Source: Bacteroidales bacterium
GTDB taxonomy: Bacteria > Bacteroidota > Bacteroidia > Bacteroidales > UBA4417
Assembly (NCBI GenBank): GCA_016707785.1
Contig: JADJGZ010000001.1
Span: 1-64,000, forward strand
DNA length: 64,000 nt
Direction of reading: 5' to 3'
The notes below the pieces were generated by a model. It saw only the letters and a program-made list of their open reading frames with translations, was not told the origin of the DNA and searched no databases. This document shows, in pieces, positions 38,184 to 47,192 of the stretch. Position 1 is the stretch's first letter, and the number at the start of each line of letters is the position of its first letter. Both the position numbers and the translations under genes were made by a program.

Positions 38184-40690
38184 ATGAAAACATTTACCCG
38201 ATCATTGAGGTTCATACTGATCTCTTTTTCTTTGATTTCCAGTATGATGTTGTTTGCACAATCGAATCAGTACCTGCATTTCGATCGTGTGGATGACTAT
38301 GTAGTCATTGAAAATGGAGCCAGTTATATTACGAACTCAACCCAGGGCATTTCAATGTGCGGATGGTTTTATTCTGATGACCTTTCCTATGGCCAGGGAA
38401 TGATGGGTTTCAGAGGAGGAGCTACTGAATTTTATATCATTCAGATTGGGGATGGGAAACTGGAGTGCAGATATAAAAGTTCGACAGGGTTTTATGAGTA
38501 TGTCGGACCCGTTAATACCATTATTCCACAGGTATGGCAGCACCTGGCCTGGGTATTTGACGGAACGGCAATAAAACTGTATGTAAACGGCACCTTAAAA
38601 GGGTCAAAAGCTGCATCCGGGGTGATGACAGACGCAGCAGTACCCTTTGCAGTGGGGAAAAGCATTCTCGGTGGTTTCAACTTTGTTTTTGGAGGAAGGT
38701 CTGATGAAGTATCTGTCTGGAAAAAAGGCCTCACCCAGGCTGAAATCCAGGATCTTATGAACAATGAACTTACTGGCAATGAAACAGATTTGCAGATGTA
38801 TTACAAATTCAACCAGGGAGTACCCGGAGGAAATAATATCTCTATCACAGAGCTTATTACAGAGATATACGCACCTGACCGAAACGGTGACCTGATGAAT
38901 TTTGCCATGAACGGCCCCACTTCCAATTTTAATGGCACCCTTGATTCAACGTACCAGGCCATTTCATTCCCGCAAATCCCTGCCAAGCTGATCAGCTATC
39001 CTCCTTTCACATTGGATGCCACAGCTACTTCCGGCCTTGATGTGGAATATACACTGTTATCAGGACCTGCAACCTCAGTGGGAATGTTGTTACCCTAACC
39101 GGGGATACTGGCAGGGTTTATATCGAAGCTTCCCAGCCAGGAAACACTCAATATGATCCGGCCGATCCTGTAATCAACTCTTTCATGGTGCTGGATCCGA
39201 ATTTGCATGTTCCTGAAATTGAAGTCCGTTGCCCCCTGGCCGGGGATGTGTATGTTCCTTCTCTCTCCCAGATTCAACTGGCAGCCATCAGTTCTATTTC
39301 CTACCCTGATCTCTTCCATGTTTCCGGACTCCAGTTTAAAATCAATGGACAAACGATCCAGGCTCAGGATTTCTATAACACACATTATACTGCATGGTGG
39401 ACACCCCCTTCATATGGATCCTACTCCTTGCAGATCTTATCAACCAACAACTATGGCGCAACATCTTCAAAAACCGTAAATATTGCTATTGTTCCTACTG
39501 CTGACGATATGGAGGTGGAAGCTGTCAGTAATATCCTGCTAAATACTTATATTGCTACTGCTACCGTTGAAGCCGAATTGCCTTCCTACCTGGGAGCATT
39601 CGATAAAATTACAGCTACTCTTGAGGTAAGATGCCCTTCCGGTGGATGTGGTGAATGGGACAGGGTAGCCAGCGTGGATGCCAAAGGCCATGATGGCAGA
39701 TGGTTTGAGATAATCCGCTATATTACTCCCTACGGCGTTCCTTGTGCTCACACCATTGATCTCACGGATTATATGTCCATCTTACAGGGAAAAATTAGTT
39801 TCAGGGTCAACTGCGGAACACTTGATAATGGCTATCTCTATTTCCTGACACTGAATTACAGGGAAGGAACACCGGCTCATAAATACAGCTATCTGACTCA
39901 AGTCTGGAAGGAAATTTTCCCATTCGGTGATTATGCCAATATGCAGCCTGTCGATACTTTTGCTTATCAATTCCCGCCAAATACGGTTGCTTCTAAGCTG
40001 AAACTTGTTTCAACAGGACATGGCTGGGGTACACTCAATACCAGCAATGCCGCGGAGTTTTACAATGCTACTCATAAAATCTGGGTGAATGGAGCGAATA
40101 CTTTTAACCAGGTGAACTGGACTGATTGTAATCCCAATCCTGACGCTTGTCAGCCACAGAATGGAACCTGGTATTACGACAGGGCCGGATGGTGCCCGGG
40201 TTCCATTGCCAAGTGGTTCGACTTCGATCTCACCTCTTTTGTAGGTGGTGGTGATCTTGAGCTGATGTATAAATTCTATGATCAATATGTGGATCAATGC
40301 CATCCAAATAATCCCAATTGCGTGACCGGTGTGACTTGTACCGATTGCTCGGATGGCTTCAACCCGACTCTTGATGTAGCCTGTAACCTGGTATCATTTG
40401 CTGATAGCCCGTTTATTGTTGTGGGGACTGAACCAAGCAGGCGGGTATTCGGACTACTTACTGTTTCACCAAATCCATCCTCTGCAGTGTTCGAAATAAA
40501 AACCTCTTCAAGTGAGCCTTACAGGAATTCTTCTGTTTCAGTTTATGACAACAGGGGCAAGTTGGTTGTCCAGATGCCCTGGGATGGGAGCGATTCGCAA
40601 ATTGATCTGAGTAATCATCCCAAAGGACTATACCTGATGAAAGTTGTAACACCAGGATGGAGTGAAATAAAGAAACTCATCCTTCAATAA
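38184..40690 (+). CDS. Secreted LamG plus PNGase F-like enzyme with T9SS sorting domain, frameshifted
   Basis: Signal peptide MKTFTRSLRFILISFSLISS. A LamG/concanavalin-like domain (about 30-215) is followed by a bacterial Ig-like stretch that crosses a one-base deletion near 39074 (restored reading GPATVSGNVVTLTGDTGRV). Two PNGase F beta-sandwich domains follow: CGEWDRVASVDAK, RYITPYGVPCAHTIDLTDY, GHGWGT, AAEFYNATHKIWVNG and NGTWYYDRAGWCPGS. The Asp in EWDR and Glu in AAEF align with PNGase F Asp60 and Glu206, recalled as catalytic; the Glu118 position is not conserved. The last about 75 residues are a type A T9SS sorting domain (VSPNPSSAVFEIK to KKLILQ). Likely a surface or secreted N-glycanase feeding the SusCD pair; about 835 residues when repaired. 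Confidence 0.85.
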
Positions 40691-40709
40691 CTATTTACTG
40701 TTTTATTCA

Positions 40710-40751
40710 CATATCGCCCTGGTAATAGGTTCAGACTATACCAGGGCGATA
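40710..40751 (+). terminator. Inverted repeat after the PNGase F-like gene
   Basis: ATCGCCCTGGTA and TACCAGGGCGAT form a 12-bp stem 20 nt after the stop codon. No T run follows, so it may be a weak terminator or an mRNA 3'-end stabiliser. Confidence 0.6.
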
Positions 40752-40789
40752 CGCATTTATGACAGTATCTTGAGTTAGGTGGATTTATT

Positions 40790-40797
40790 TAACTTTG
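40790..40797 (+). promoter_or_regulatory. Probable -7 box for the methyltransferase gene
   Basis: TAACTTTG fits TAnnTTTG, 23 nt before the start codon. The upstream TTG at 40770-40772 is a poor -33 element. Confidence 0.4.
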
Positions 40798-40820
40798 CAG
40801 CCTTAACCAAAACAGTTTTC

Positions 40821-41576
40821 ATGCAGACCGCAGAGAGAAGTTCAGGACACGACCCTTCAGAACATGTAATCTACAATCGTTGTTTATTCGCATATGAAGC
40901 TGCAGCCACCATTGTAGGGGGTAGTATCATTGAGTTGGGTAGCGGAGAAGGATATGGGATCAGGGTGCTTTCACCGAAATCAAGCCATTACCTTGCAATT
41001 GATAAATTCGATACGGAACTGCCGGATGATTCAAAGGTTGAATTCAGGAAAATGCTGCTTCCCTCACTTAAGGGTATTGCTGATAATACTTTTGATTATG
41101 CAGTGACCTTCCAGGTAATTGAACATATCAAAGACGACAAAACTTTTATTGCTGAGATCCACAGGGTGCTCAAACCCGGAGGTAAACTGCTTGCCACTAC
41201 TCCAAACCGTAAAATGTCACTTACCCGGAACCCATGGCATATTAGAGAATATACTGCTGATGAACTTAAAGCCATGATGCAGAAAGTGTTTTCCAGGGTC
41301 GAAATGAAAGGAGTTTATGGGAAAGAAAAAGTGATGGAATACCATGAGCAGAATAAAGCATCAGTAAAACGCATCACCCGCTTTGATCTTCTGAACCTCC
41401 AATATCTCCTTCCACGACAAATCCTGCAAATACCTTACGATTTGATGAATCGCCTGAACCGTCGCAGGTTAATGGATGATAATAACAGCCTGGTGAAAGA
41501 AGTAACAACTGCTGATTTTTATTTAGATATGGCGCAGGATAGCTGTTTTGACCTTTTTGCAATAGCAACAAAATAG
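40821..41576 (+). CDS. SAM-dependent class I methyltransferase
   Basis: The start at MQTAERSSGHDPSEHV (40821) gives 251 residues. Class I motifs: IIELGSGEGYGIRVL (motif I, SAM binding), AIDKFD (acidic end of beta 2), FDYAVTFQVIEHIKDD and LKPGGKLLATTPNR. It belongs to the Methyltransf_11/UbiE-like superfamily; the substrate could be a small molecule, quinone or surface glycan. The TTPNRKMSLTRNPWHIREYT segment resembles methyltransferases in cell-surface polysaccharide clusters, but no such cluster surrounds it here. It appears monocistronic with a TAACTTTG promoter element. Confidence 0.85.
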   Translation: MQTAERSSGHDPSEHVIYNRCLFAYEAAATIVGGSIIELGSGEGYGIRVLSPKSSHYLAIDKFDTELPDDSKVEFRKMLLPSLKGIADNTFDYAVTFQVIEHIKDDKTFIAEIHRVLKPGGKLLATTPNRKMSLTRNPWHIREYTADELKAMMQKVFSRVEMKGVYGKEKVMEYHEQNKASVKRITRFDLLNLQYLLPRQILQIPYDLMNRLNRRRLMDDNNSLVKEVTTADFYLDMAQDSCFDLFAIATK

Positions 41577-41717
41577 CTTTGTCTGTAAACTGATAAGAAG
41601 AGGTTTAACCCTCGCTTTCAATTTACATATATAAATATTTTTATTTGTTTTATATATTGATAATCAAATTGTTTGATTAAAGTTTTTATGTTTTTAGGCT
41701 ATCAAAGGCTTTCAGGG

Positions 41718-41748
41718 TTTGTCTATTGGTTAAACTAATGTATATTTG
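41718..41748 (+). promoter_or_regulatory. Promoter of the membrane pyrophosphatase gene
   Basis: TTTG (41718-41721), a 19-nt spacer and TATATTTG (41741-41748) match the Bacteroidota consensus exactly. The start would be about 41755, giving a leader of about 33 nt. Confidence 0.7.
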
Positions 41749-41787
41749 AGCCAACCGAATATATTATTAACCAATCTATACACATTT

Positions 41788-44197
41788 ATGAAAAGAGTTT
41801 TACTTGCTTTAGCTGCTTTTATTGTGGCTATTCCATTAATGGCCAGCGAGGCTGACCTCAAAATTCCTCAACTCGATGCCAGCCAGAATAACCTTTTGAT
41901 GCTAGGTTTCATGGTATGCCTTCTGGGGCTTGTATTCGGATGGTACCAATTTATGAGGGTTAAGAAGCTGAAAGCACACCAAAGTATGCTGGATGTTGCC
42001 CATATTATCTTTGAGACCTGCAAGACATACCTGATACAACAAGGTAAATTCCTGCTGATACTTTTCGTATTTATCGCTGCCTGTATCGCTTTCTATTTCG
42101 GCTACCTGCAGCACACCAGTGTTGGCGGGGTATTGCTGATCCTTTCATGGACTGTTATTGGAATATTAGGTTCTTATGGTGTTGCATGGTTTGGTATCCG
42201 CATGAATACTCTTGCCAACAGCCGTATGGCCTTTGCTTCCCTTGAAAGAAAGCCGCTCAAATTGCTGAATATTCCTTTGGATGCCGGGATGAGTATTGGT
42301 GTTTTATTGGTTTCTGTTGAGCTTATCATGATGCTTATCATCCTGCTCTTTATCCCCAGGGAATTTGCAGGTGCTAGTTTCATCGGGTTCGCTATCGGGG
42401 AATCCCTGGGTGCTTCAGCCCTAAGAATTGCAGGGGGGATCTTTACCAAGATCGCCGATATCGGAAGCGACCTTATGAAAGTTGTTTTCAAGATTAAAGA
42501 AGATGATCCCAGGAATCCTGGCGTTATAGCTGATTGTACAGGTGACAATGCTGGTGATAGTGTAGGACCTACCGCCGGACGGATTTGAAACTTATGGTGT
42601 TACCGGTGTTGCCTTAATTAGCTTTATCGTTCTGGCTGTTAGTAATGTCGCTGATCAGACACAACTTCTTACCTGGATTTTCGCCATGCGTATCCTCATG
42701 GTAATTACTTCAATTGTTGCATTTTACATCAATAAGGCATTCAGTGATATGAAGTATCGTACTGCTGAAGATATGGATTTTGAAAAACCATTAACTTCAC
42801 TGGTATGGATTACCTCTATCCTTTCTATCATTGTGACCTTTGCAGTTAGCTACTTTATGATTGGTTCCATGGGGAATAACCTCTGGTTCATCCTTTCCAT
42901 CATTATTAGTTGCGGAACACTTGGAGCAGCCCTCATTCCTGAGTTTACCAAGATATTTACCAGCCCGAAATCAAGTCATGTTAATGAAATTGTAACTGCT
43001 TCACGTGAAGGGGGTGCATCATTAACCATTTTATCAGGCCTCGTTGCAGGTAATTTCAGTGCTTTCTGGAAAGGAATGGTATTTATCGTCCTTATGTTTA
43101 TCGCGTATGTTGCTTCCACAAGTGGCCTTGATTCCATGATGATCTATCCATCAATTTTTGCATTTGGCCTGGTGGCATTTGGATTCCTTGGAATGGGCCC
43201 TGTAACAATTGCAGTTGATAGCTATGGCCCGGTTACTGATAACGCTCAGAGTATTTATGAACTCTCTCTCATCGAGGAGAATAAAGAAGCCAAAGTAGAA
43301 CTTGAAAAAGAATTTGGGTTCAAAATTGATTTTGAGAAAGCTAAACACTTCCTTGAAGCCAATGATGGTGCGGGAAATACCTTCAAAGCAACCGCTAAGC
43401 CAGTGCTAATTGGTACTGCAGTTGTGGGTGCCACTACCATGATTTTCTCCCTGATCCTTGTTATCAAAAACAAGTTCGGTATTGAGCCTGAAACGATTCT
43501 CAATATCCTCAATCCATTCACAATACTTGGATTCCTTGCTGGTGGTGCTGTGGTTTACTGGTTCACCGGTGCATCCATACAGGCTGTTACCACTGGTGCC
43601 TACAGGGCCGTTGAGTACATTAAGAAGAATATCAGGCTTGATGAAACCGCCAGTAAGAGCGCTTCAATAGAAACTTCGAAAGAGGTTGTGAAAATTTGTA
43701 CTCAATATGCCCAGACAGGCATGTTCAATATTTTCGTGGCGATTTTCTCTTTTGCATTGGGATTTGCTTTCCTGGCAGGTTACCGTGATCTTTCCTCTGC
43801 TGATCCTGCGCAAATGTATGCAGCTACTTCCTTCTTTGTTAGTTACCTGATCTCAATAGCTGTTTTCGGACTCTATCAGGCAATCTTTATGGCTAATGCC
43901 GGCGGTGCCTGGGATAACGCTAAAAAGGTGGTTGAAGTTGACCTGAAAGAAAAAGGTACTCCTCTTCACGATGCTACCATTGTTGGCGATACCGTAGGTG
44001 ATCCTTTCAAGGATACTTCATCTGTTGCTTTAAACCCGATTATCAAGTTTACTACATTATTCGGATTACTGGCCATGGAGATCGCTATTTCTGAAGACTT
44101 CTTCTCAGTAGCACCTTATGTTGGATTAGGCTTCGTTATCGTTGCCCTGTATTTTGTTTACAGATCCTTCTTTAAAATGAGAATACAAAAAGGTTAA
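41788..44197 (+). CDS. hppA: Membrane ion-translocating pyrophosphatase, frameshifted
   Basis: The start at MKRVLLALAAF (41788) follows a perfect promoter. An extra G near 42577-42578 breaks the frame; removing it restores GDNAGDSVGPTADGFETYG, the divergent form of the canonical GDNVGDCAGMAADLFETY, and gives about 802 residues with some 16 membrane helices. The pyrophosphate-binding region also includes GPVTDNAQSIYEL, NDGAGNTFKATAKP and GDTVGDPFKDTSS. It couples PPi hydrolysis to H+ and/or Na+ pumping. Lys in GNTFKAT lies where K+-independent enzymes carry Lys, so K+-independence is inferred. The altered motifs suggest the divergent Na+-regulated H+-PPase clade described from Chlorobium and others (recalled, not checked). 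Confidence 0.92.
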
Positions 44198-44214
44198 TCC
44201 TTCACTGAAATTTG

Positions 44215-44252
44215 AAAGTCCCGTTAATTCTTTCGGATTAACGGGACTTTTA
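44215..44252. terminator. Terminator after hppA
   Basis: AAAGTCCCGTTAAT, loop TCTTTCGG, ATTAACGGGACTTTTA: a 14-bp stem with T-rich ends on both strands, between convergent genes. Confidence 0.85.
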
Positions 44253-44336
44253 TATATCCAGGTATGCTGATTTCCAGGGAGTTATTTCGTTATGAAGAAT
44301 CCTTTATTCAACATTCCTGCCTGATGATCACAAGGC

Positions 44337-46250
44337 TTATTCTTTATTAAAGCGCTTCTTATATTCCCTTTTTCCATCTACCTGCACCTCGAAAAAATAC
44401 CTTCCGGGTTTCAGATGACTTACATCCAGGTTTGTCAGGCGATTCTGAAGATTCAGGAATTCATGCTTTTCCAGGATAGCATTTTCTGATCCCCTAATCA
44501 GCACTGTGATGTCGGTCGGACGTGAAGCCACACAGTCAAATTCCAGCTTTTCTTTTACCCGTAATGGATAAACACTGAATGCAAACCGGTTGATGAGAGT
44601 GTCATAAGAATAGGAGGGCGTAGCGCTGAAAGCCAGGTGCTGACCACTTCCACAATCGCTTTCGAAGTTATACAGAAGTCGCCCTTGCATATCAAGAAAA
44701 CGCAGAAAACCATGTCCCTGTTCAGGTTCGAACCAAAACTCCAGGCCATTTCCTGAACTGTCGCTAAGATTGAATTCATAACAGCCTTCCACTAACTGCA
44801 CCGTATCATTATAAAGGGTATTCGCTTTCATGGTATGCGATTCCCGGATATAATGGATACCACCAAAGGCATCCATAATACTCAGTTTGTTATCTTCCGG
44901 AGATGCATTGGTCCTGAATTGAACAATCATCTGATTAGGAAGGACTACAGGTGAAGGAAAAGAGACTTTCATCTCATTATCTGCTTCATAGCCATCGCGT
45001 TTCCCGTTGGGCAAAACCAGTTTAGCAATGAAAATGTTAGTTCCTTTCTTATATCTGACGGCACCTTCGAGCCATACATCAACGGTCTCATTGAACCTGA
45101 GGCTTCCATGCCAGGTATGTTTCCTCAGGGAGTAACCTTCAGTGCCATAATAAATGACCAAAGACCTAAGGATTTCTGAGCCTTGATTCCTTATAATAAT
45201 ATGAGGTTCAGAGCAGACAGGGTTCAGTCTTCGAAGGTTTTTTTCACCATTCGGACTGAGGATCGCTTCAATTGAGACATCATGTGATTCATTTGGCTTC
45301 CTGTACTGAATCAGGTATGATGCGATACTTTCATTGGCTTGAATATTGCCGGTTGCCTTGTAGGGCTCCATATCAATATCAAAGCTGTGTTCCTTTTTGC
45401 TGATATGCATATCAAATTGATCAGCCTCCTGGAGATCACCGGGACACCAGTTTCCACGGTCAAAAATCCATGTGCCTCCTTGCGGAAACAATGGATTATC
45501 GCCACATTCCTTCCATAAACTTCTCCTGTCGATCAATTGACCGTCAAACTTAATATCCCTGTACCTTGAACAAAATTCGCTGCATCCTTTTGGTTCATCC
45601 ATTCCGTGGCCTGTTTGCTGAATCCTCAGCCTGGCAATACCAGCCCCTCTTTCAGGTTTGAAGGACTTCGGGCATAAAGAATCCTCAATATTTACGGTTG
45701 CATCACCGTATCTAAAGGAACCTTCCCACATTTTTGTAATAGATAAAGGGTTTGCAGCAGGTCTCCCTCCAATCACATCAAAATGAATGGTAAGCGACCA
45801 TCCAACAGTGGTAGGTTCATAGCCTGAATGCATGTATTCAATTTCGACGCTATCTCTTAAAACACTTGAAAAATCAGTGACATCAACACTCCAGCCCCAT
45901 TCCCATCCACGATCGAAAATACTTCCGTAAGGTGTTAACATCCTGCCAAGTTCAAAATTCAGAGAAGGGGAATCTTTCCCTCCCTGTCGGCGAAGGTATA
46001 TATGGTCAAGGTAATCCCAGTGTGCACAAGGCATGGAATCAGGGCAACCTAAAGTCACAGTCATCCTGATTCTGCGAATATCTTCCTTATTTCCAGGGAA
46101 CAAACCCCAGGAGAGATAAGATTTCTCTCCTTTTGCCGGATCAGTAGTAACCAGTACTTTTTTATGGGTTACCACACGGATGGTATCAGGGCTAATCGCA
46201 TAGGTGGAATGCAAAAGAAATAAACAGCTAATTATGAGTAGTACTTTCAT
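44337..46250 (-). CDS. Second PNGase F-like secreted protein
   Basis: 637 residues with signal peptide MKVLLIISCLFLLHSTYA. PNGase F N-terminal domain (about 25-170: CPDSMPCAHWDYLDHIYLRR, GRMLTPYGSIFDRGWEW) and C-terminal domain (about 205-310: QQTGHGMDEPKGCSEFCSRY, GGTWIFDRGNWCPGD). The Asp of HWDYLD and Glu of CSEFC match PNGase F Asp60 and Glu206 by position. A middle stretch is unassigned, and the C-terminal about 75 residues (SVYPLRVKEKLEFDC to YKKRFNKE) look like a T9SS-type sorting domain with a less typical start. Predicted to release N-glycans from glycoproteins outside the cell. It lies 4 kb from the SusCD-linked homologue on the opposite strand, and the two share low identity. Confidence 0.82.
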   Translation of the reverse strand: MKVLLIISCLFLLHSTYAISPDTIRVVTHKKVLVTTDPAKGEKSYLSWGLFPGNKEDIRRIRMTVTLGCPDSMPCAHWDYLDHIYLRRQGGKDSPSLNFELGRMLTPYGSIFDRGWEWGWSVDVTDFSSVLRDSVEIEYMHSGYEPTTVGWSLTIHFDVIGGRPAANPLSITKMWEGSFRYGDATVNIEDSLCPKSFKPERGAGIARLRIQQTGHGMDEPKGCSEFCSRYRDIKFDGQLIDRRSLWKECGDNPLFPQGGTWIFDRGNWCPGDLQEADQFDMHISKKEHSFDIDMEPYKATGNIQANESIASYLIQYRKPNESHDVSIEAILSPNGEKNLRRLNPVCSEPHIIIRNQGSEILRSLVIYYGTEGYSLRKHTWHGSLRFNETVDVWLEGAVRYKKGTNIFIAKLVLPNGKRDGYEADNEMKVSFPSPVVLPNQMIVQFRTNASPEDNKLSIMDAFGGIHYIRESHTMKANTLYNDTVQLVEGCYEFNLSDSSGNGLEFWFEPEQGHGFLRFLDMQGRLLYNFESDCGSGQHLAFSATPSYSYDTLINRFAFSVYPLRVKEKLEFDCVASRPTDITVLIRGSENAILEKHEFLNLQNRLTNLDVSHLKPGRYFFEVQVDGKREYKKRFNKE

Positions 46251-46317
46251 CTGGTGGAGTTTTAATGGGACCCTCCAGGTCGATTTTTATCAGACAGATG
46301 GAAATTGTCCCGTTTTT

Positions 46318-46348
46318 TTTAAATATTCAGCAAAGAAAACTAATTTTG
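46318..46348 (+). promoter_or_regulatory. Probable promoter of yebC
   Basis: TAATTTTG (46341-46348) fits TAnnTTTG. TTTA lies 19 nt upstream (46318-46321), one mismatch from TTTG. Confidence 0.5.
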
Positions 46349-46400
46349 CCCCGCTTCAGGCATATCAGGATAACTTTTAGACATTTCAAACATTGACATC

Positions 46401-47111
46401 ATGGGAAGAGCTTTTGAATTTCGCAAGGCAAGGAAACTTAAACGTTGGGGAAATATGTCCCGGGTTTTCACTAAATTGGGTAAGGATATCGAAATCGCCG
46501 TAAAGGCAGGTGGACCGGACCCTGCAGGGAATGCAAGGCTTAGGCTGCTCATTCAGACAGCCCGGAGTGAAAACATGCCAAAGGATAATGTAGAACGTGC
46601 AATTAAAAGAGCTATTTCCAAGGATTCAAGTGATTATAAAGAAGTTGTTTATGAAGGATATGCCCCTCATGGAGTTGCAGTAGTTGTTGAAACAGCTACG
46701 GATAATACAACCCGGACTGTTGCCAATGTGAGGAGTTGTTTTAATAAGTGGGGAGGAAGCCTCGGAACTATGGGAATGACTGATTTTCTCTTTGACAGGA
46801 AATGCAGTTTCAAAGTAGCACTAAAAGAAGGGATTGACCTCGAAGATCTGGAACTTGAGCTCATTGATTTCGGGCTTGATGAAATATTTACCGATGAAGG
46901 GGAGATCATGATTTATGCTGAATTCACCAAGTTTGGTCCCATTCAGAAATATCTTGAAGATAATAAGTTTGAGATCAAGGCTTTTGCTTTCGAGCGAATC
47001 CCCAATGACACAAAGGAACTTAATCCTGAACAGCAGGCCGACGTTGAAAAATTACTCGAAAAACTTGAAGAAGATGATGATGTAATTAATGTATTTCACA
47101 ATATGCGATAG
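46401..47111 (+). CDS. yebC: YebC/TACO1 family translational regulator
   Basis: 236 residues, a normal YebC length. The conserved N-terminus is present (GRAFEFRKARKLKRWGNMSR, then VFTKLGKDIEIAVKAGG), followed by ENMPKDNVERAIKRA, YEGYAPHGVAVVVE, TDNTTRTVANVRSCFNKWGG and SLGTMG. YebC-family proteins were long called transcriptional regulators; recent work ties them to ribosome function at proline-rich stretches. Cytosolic. Monocistronic, with its own promoter and a bidirectional terminator shared with glnN. Confidence 0.95.
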   Translation: MGRAFEFRKARKLKRWGNMSRVFTKLGKDIEIAVKAGGPDPAGNARLRLLIQTARSENMPKDNVERAIKRAISKDSSDYKEVVYEGYAPHGVAVVVETATDNTTRTVANVRSCFNKWGGSLGTMGMTDFLFDRKCSFKVALKEGIDLEDLELELIDFGLDEIFTDEGEIMIYAEFTKFGPIQKYLEDNKFEIKAFAFERIPNDTKELNPEQQADVEKLLEKLEEDDDVINVFHNMR

Positions 47112-47142
47112 TGAACCAGGTATTCCCCTGGCTAGCAGCAAA

Positions 47143-47178
47143 AAAAATCCTGCCCTTGTAATTAAGGCAGGATTTTTT
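47143..47178. terminator. Bidirectional terminator between yebC and glnN
   Basis: AAAATCCTGCC, an AT-rich loop, then GGCAGGATTTTTT, with A and T runs on the two sides, between convergent genes. Confidence 0.88.
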
Positions 47179-47192
47179 ATTGAGGGAAATAG

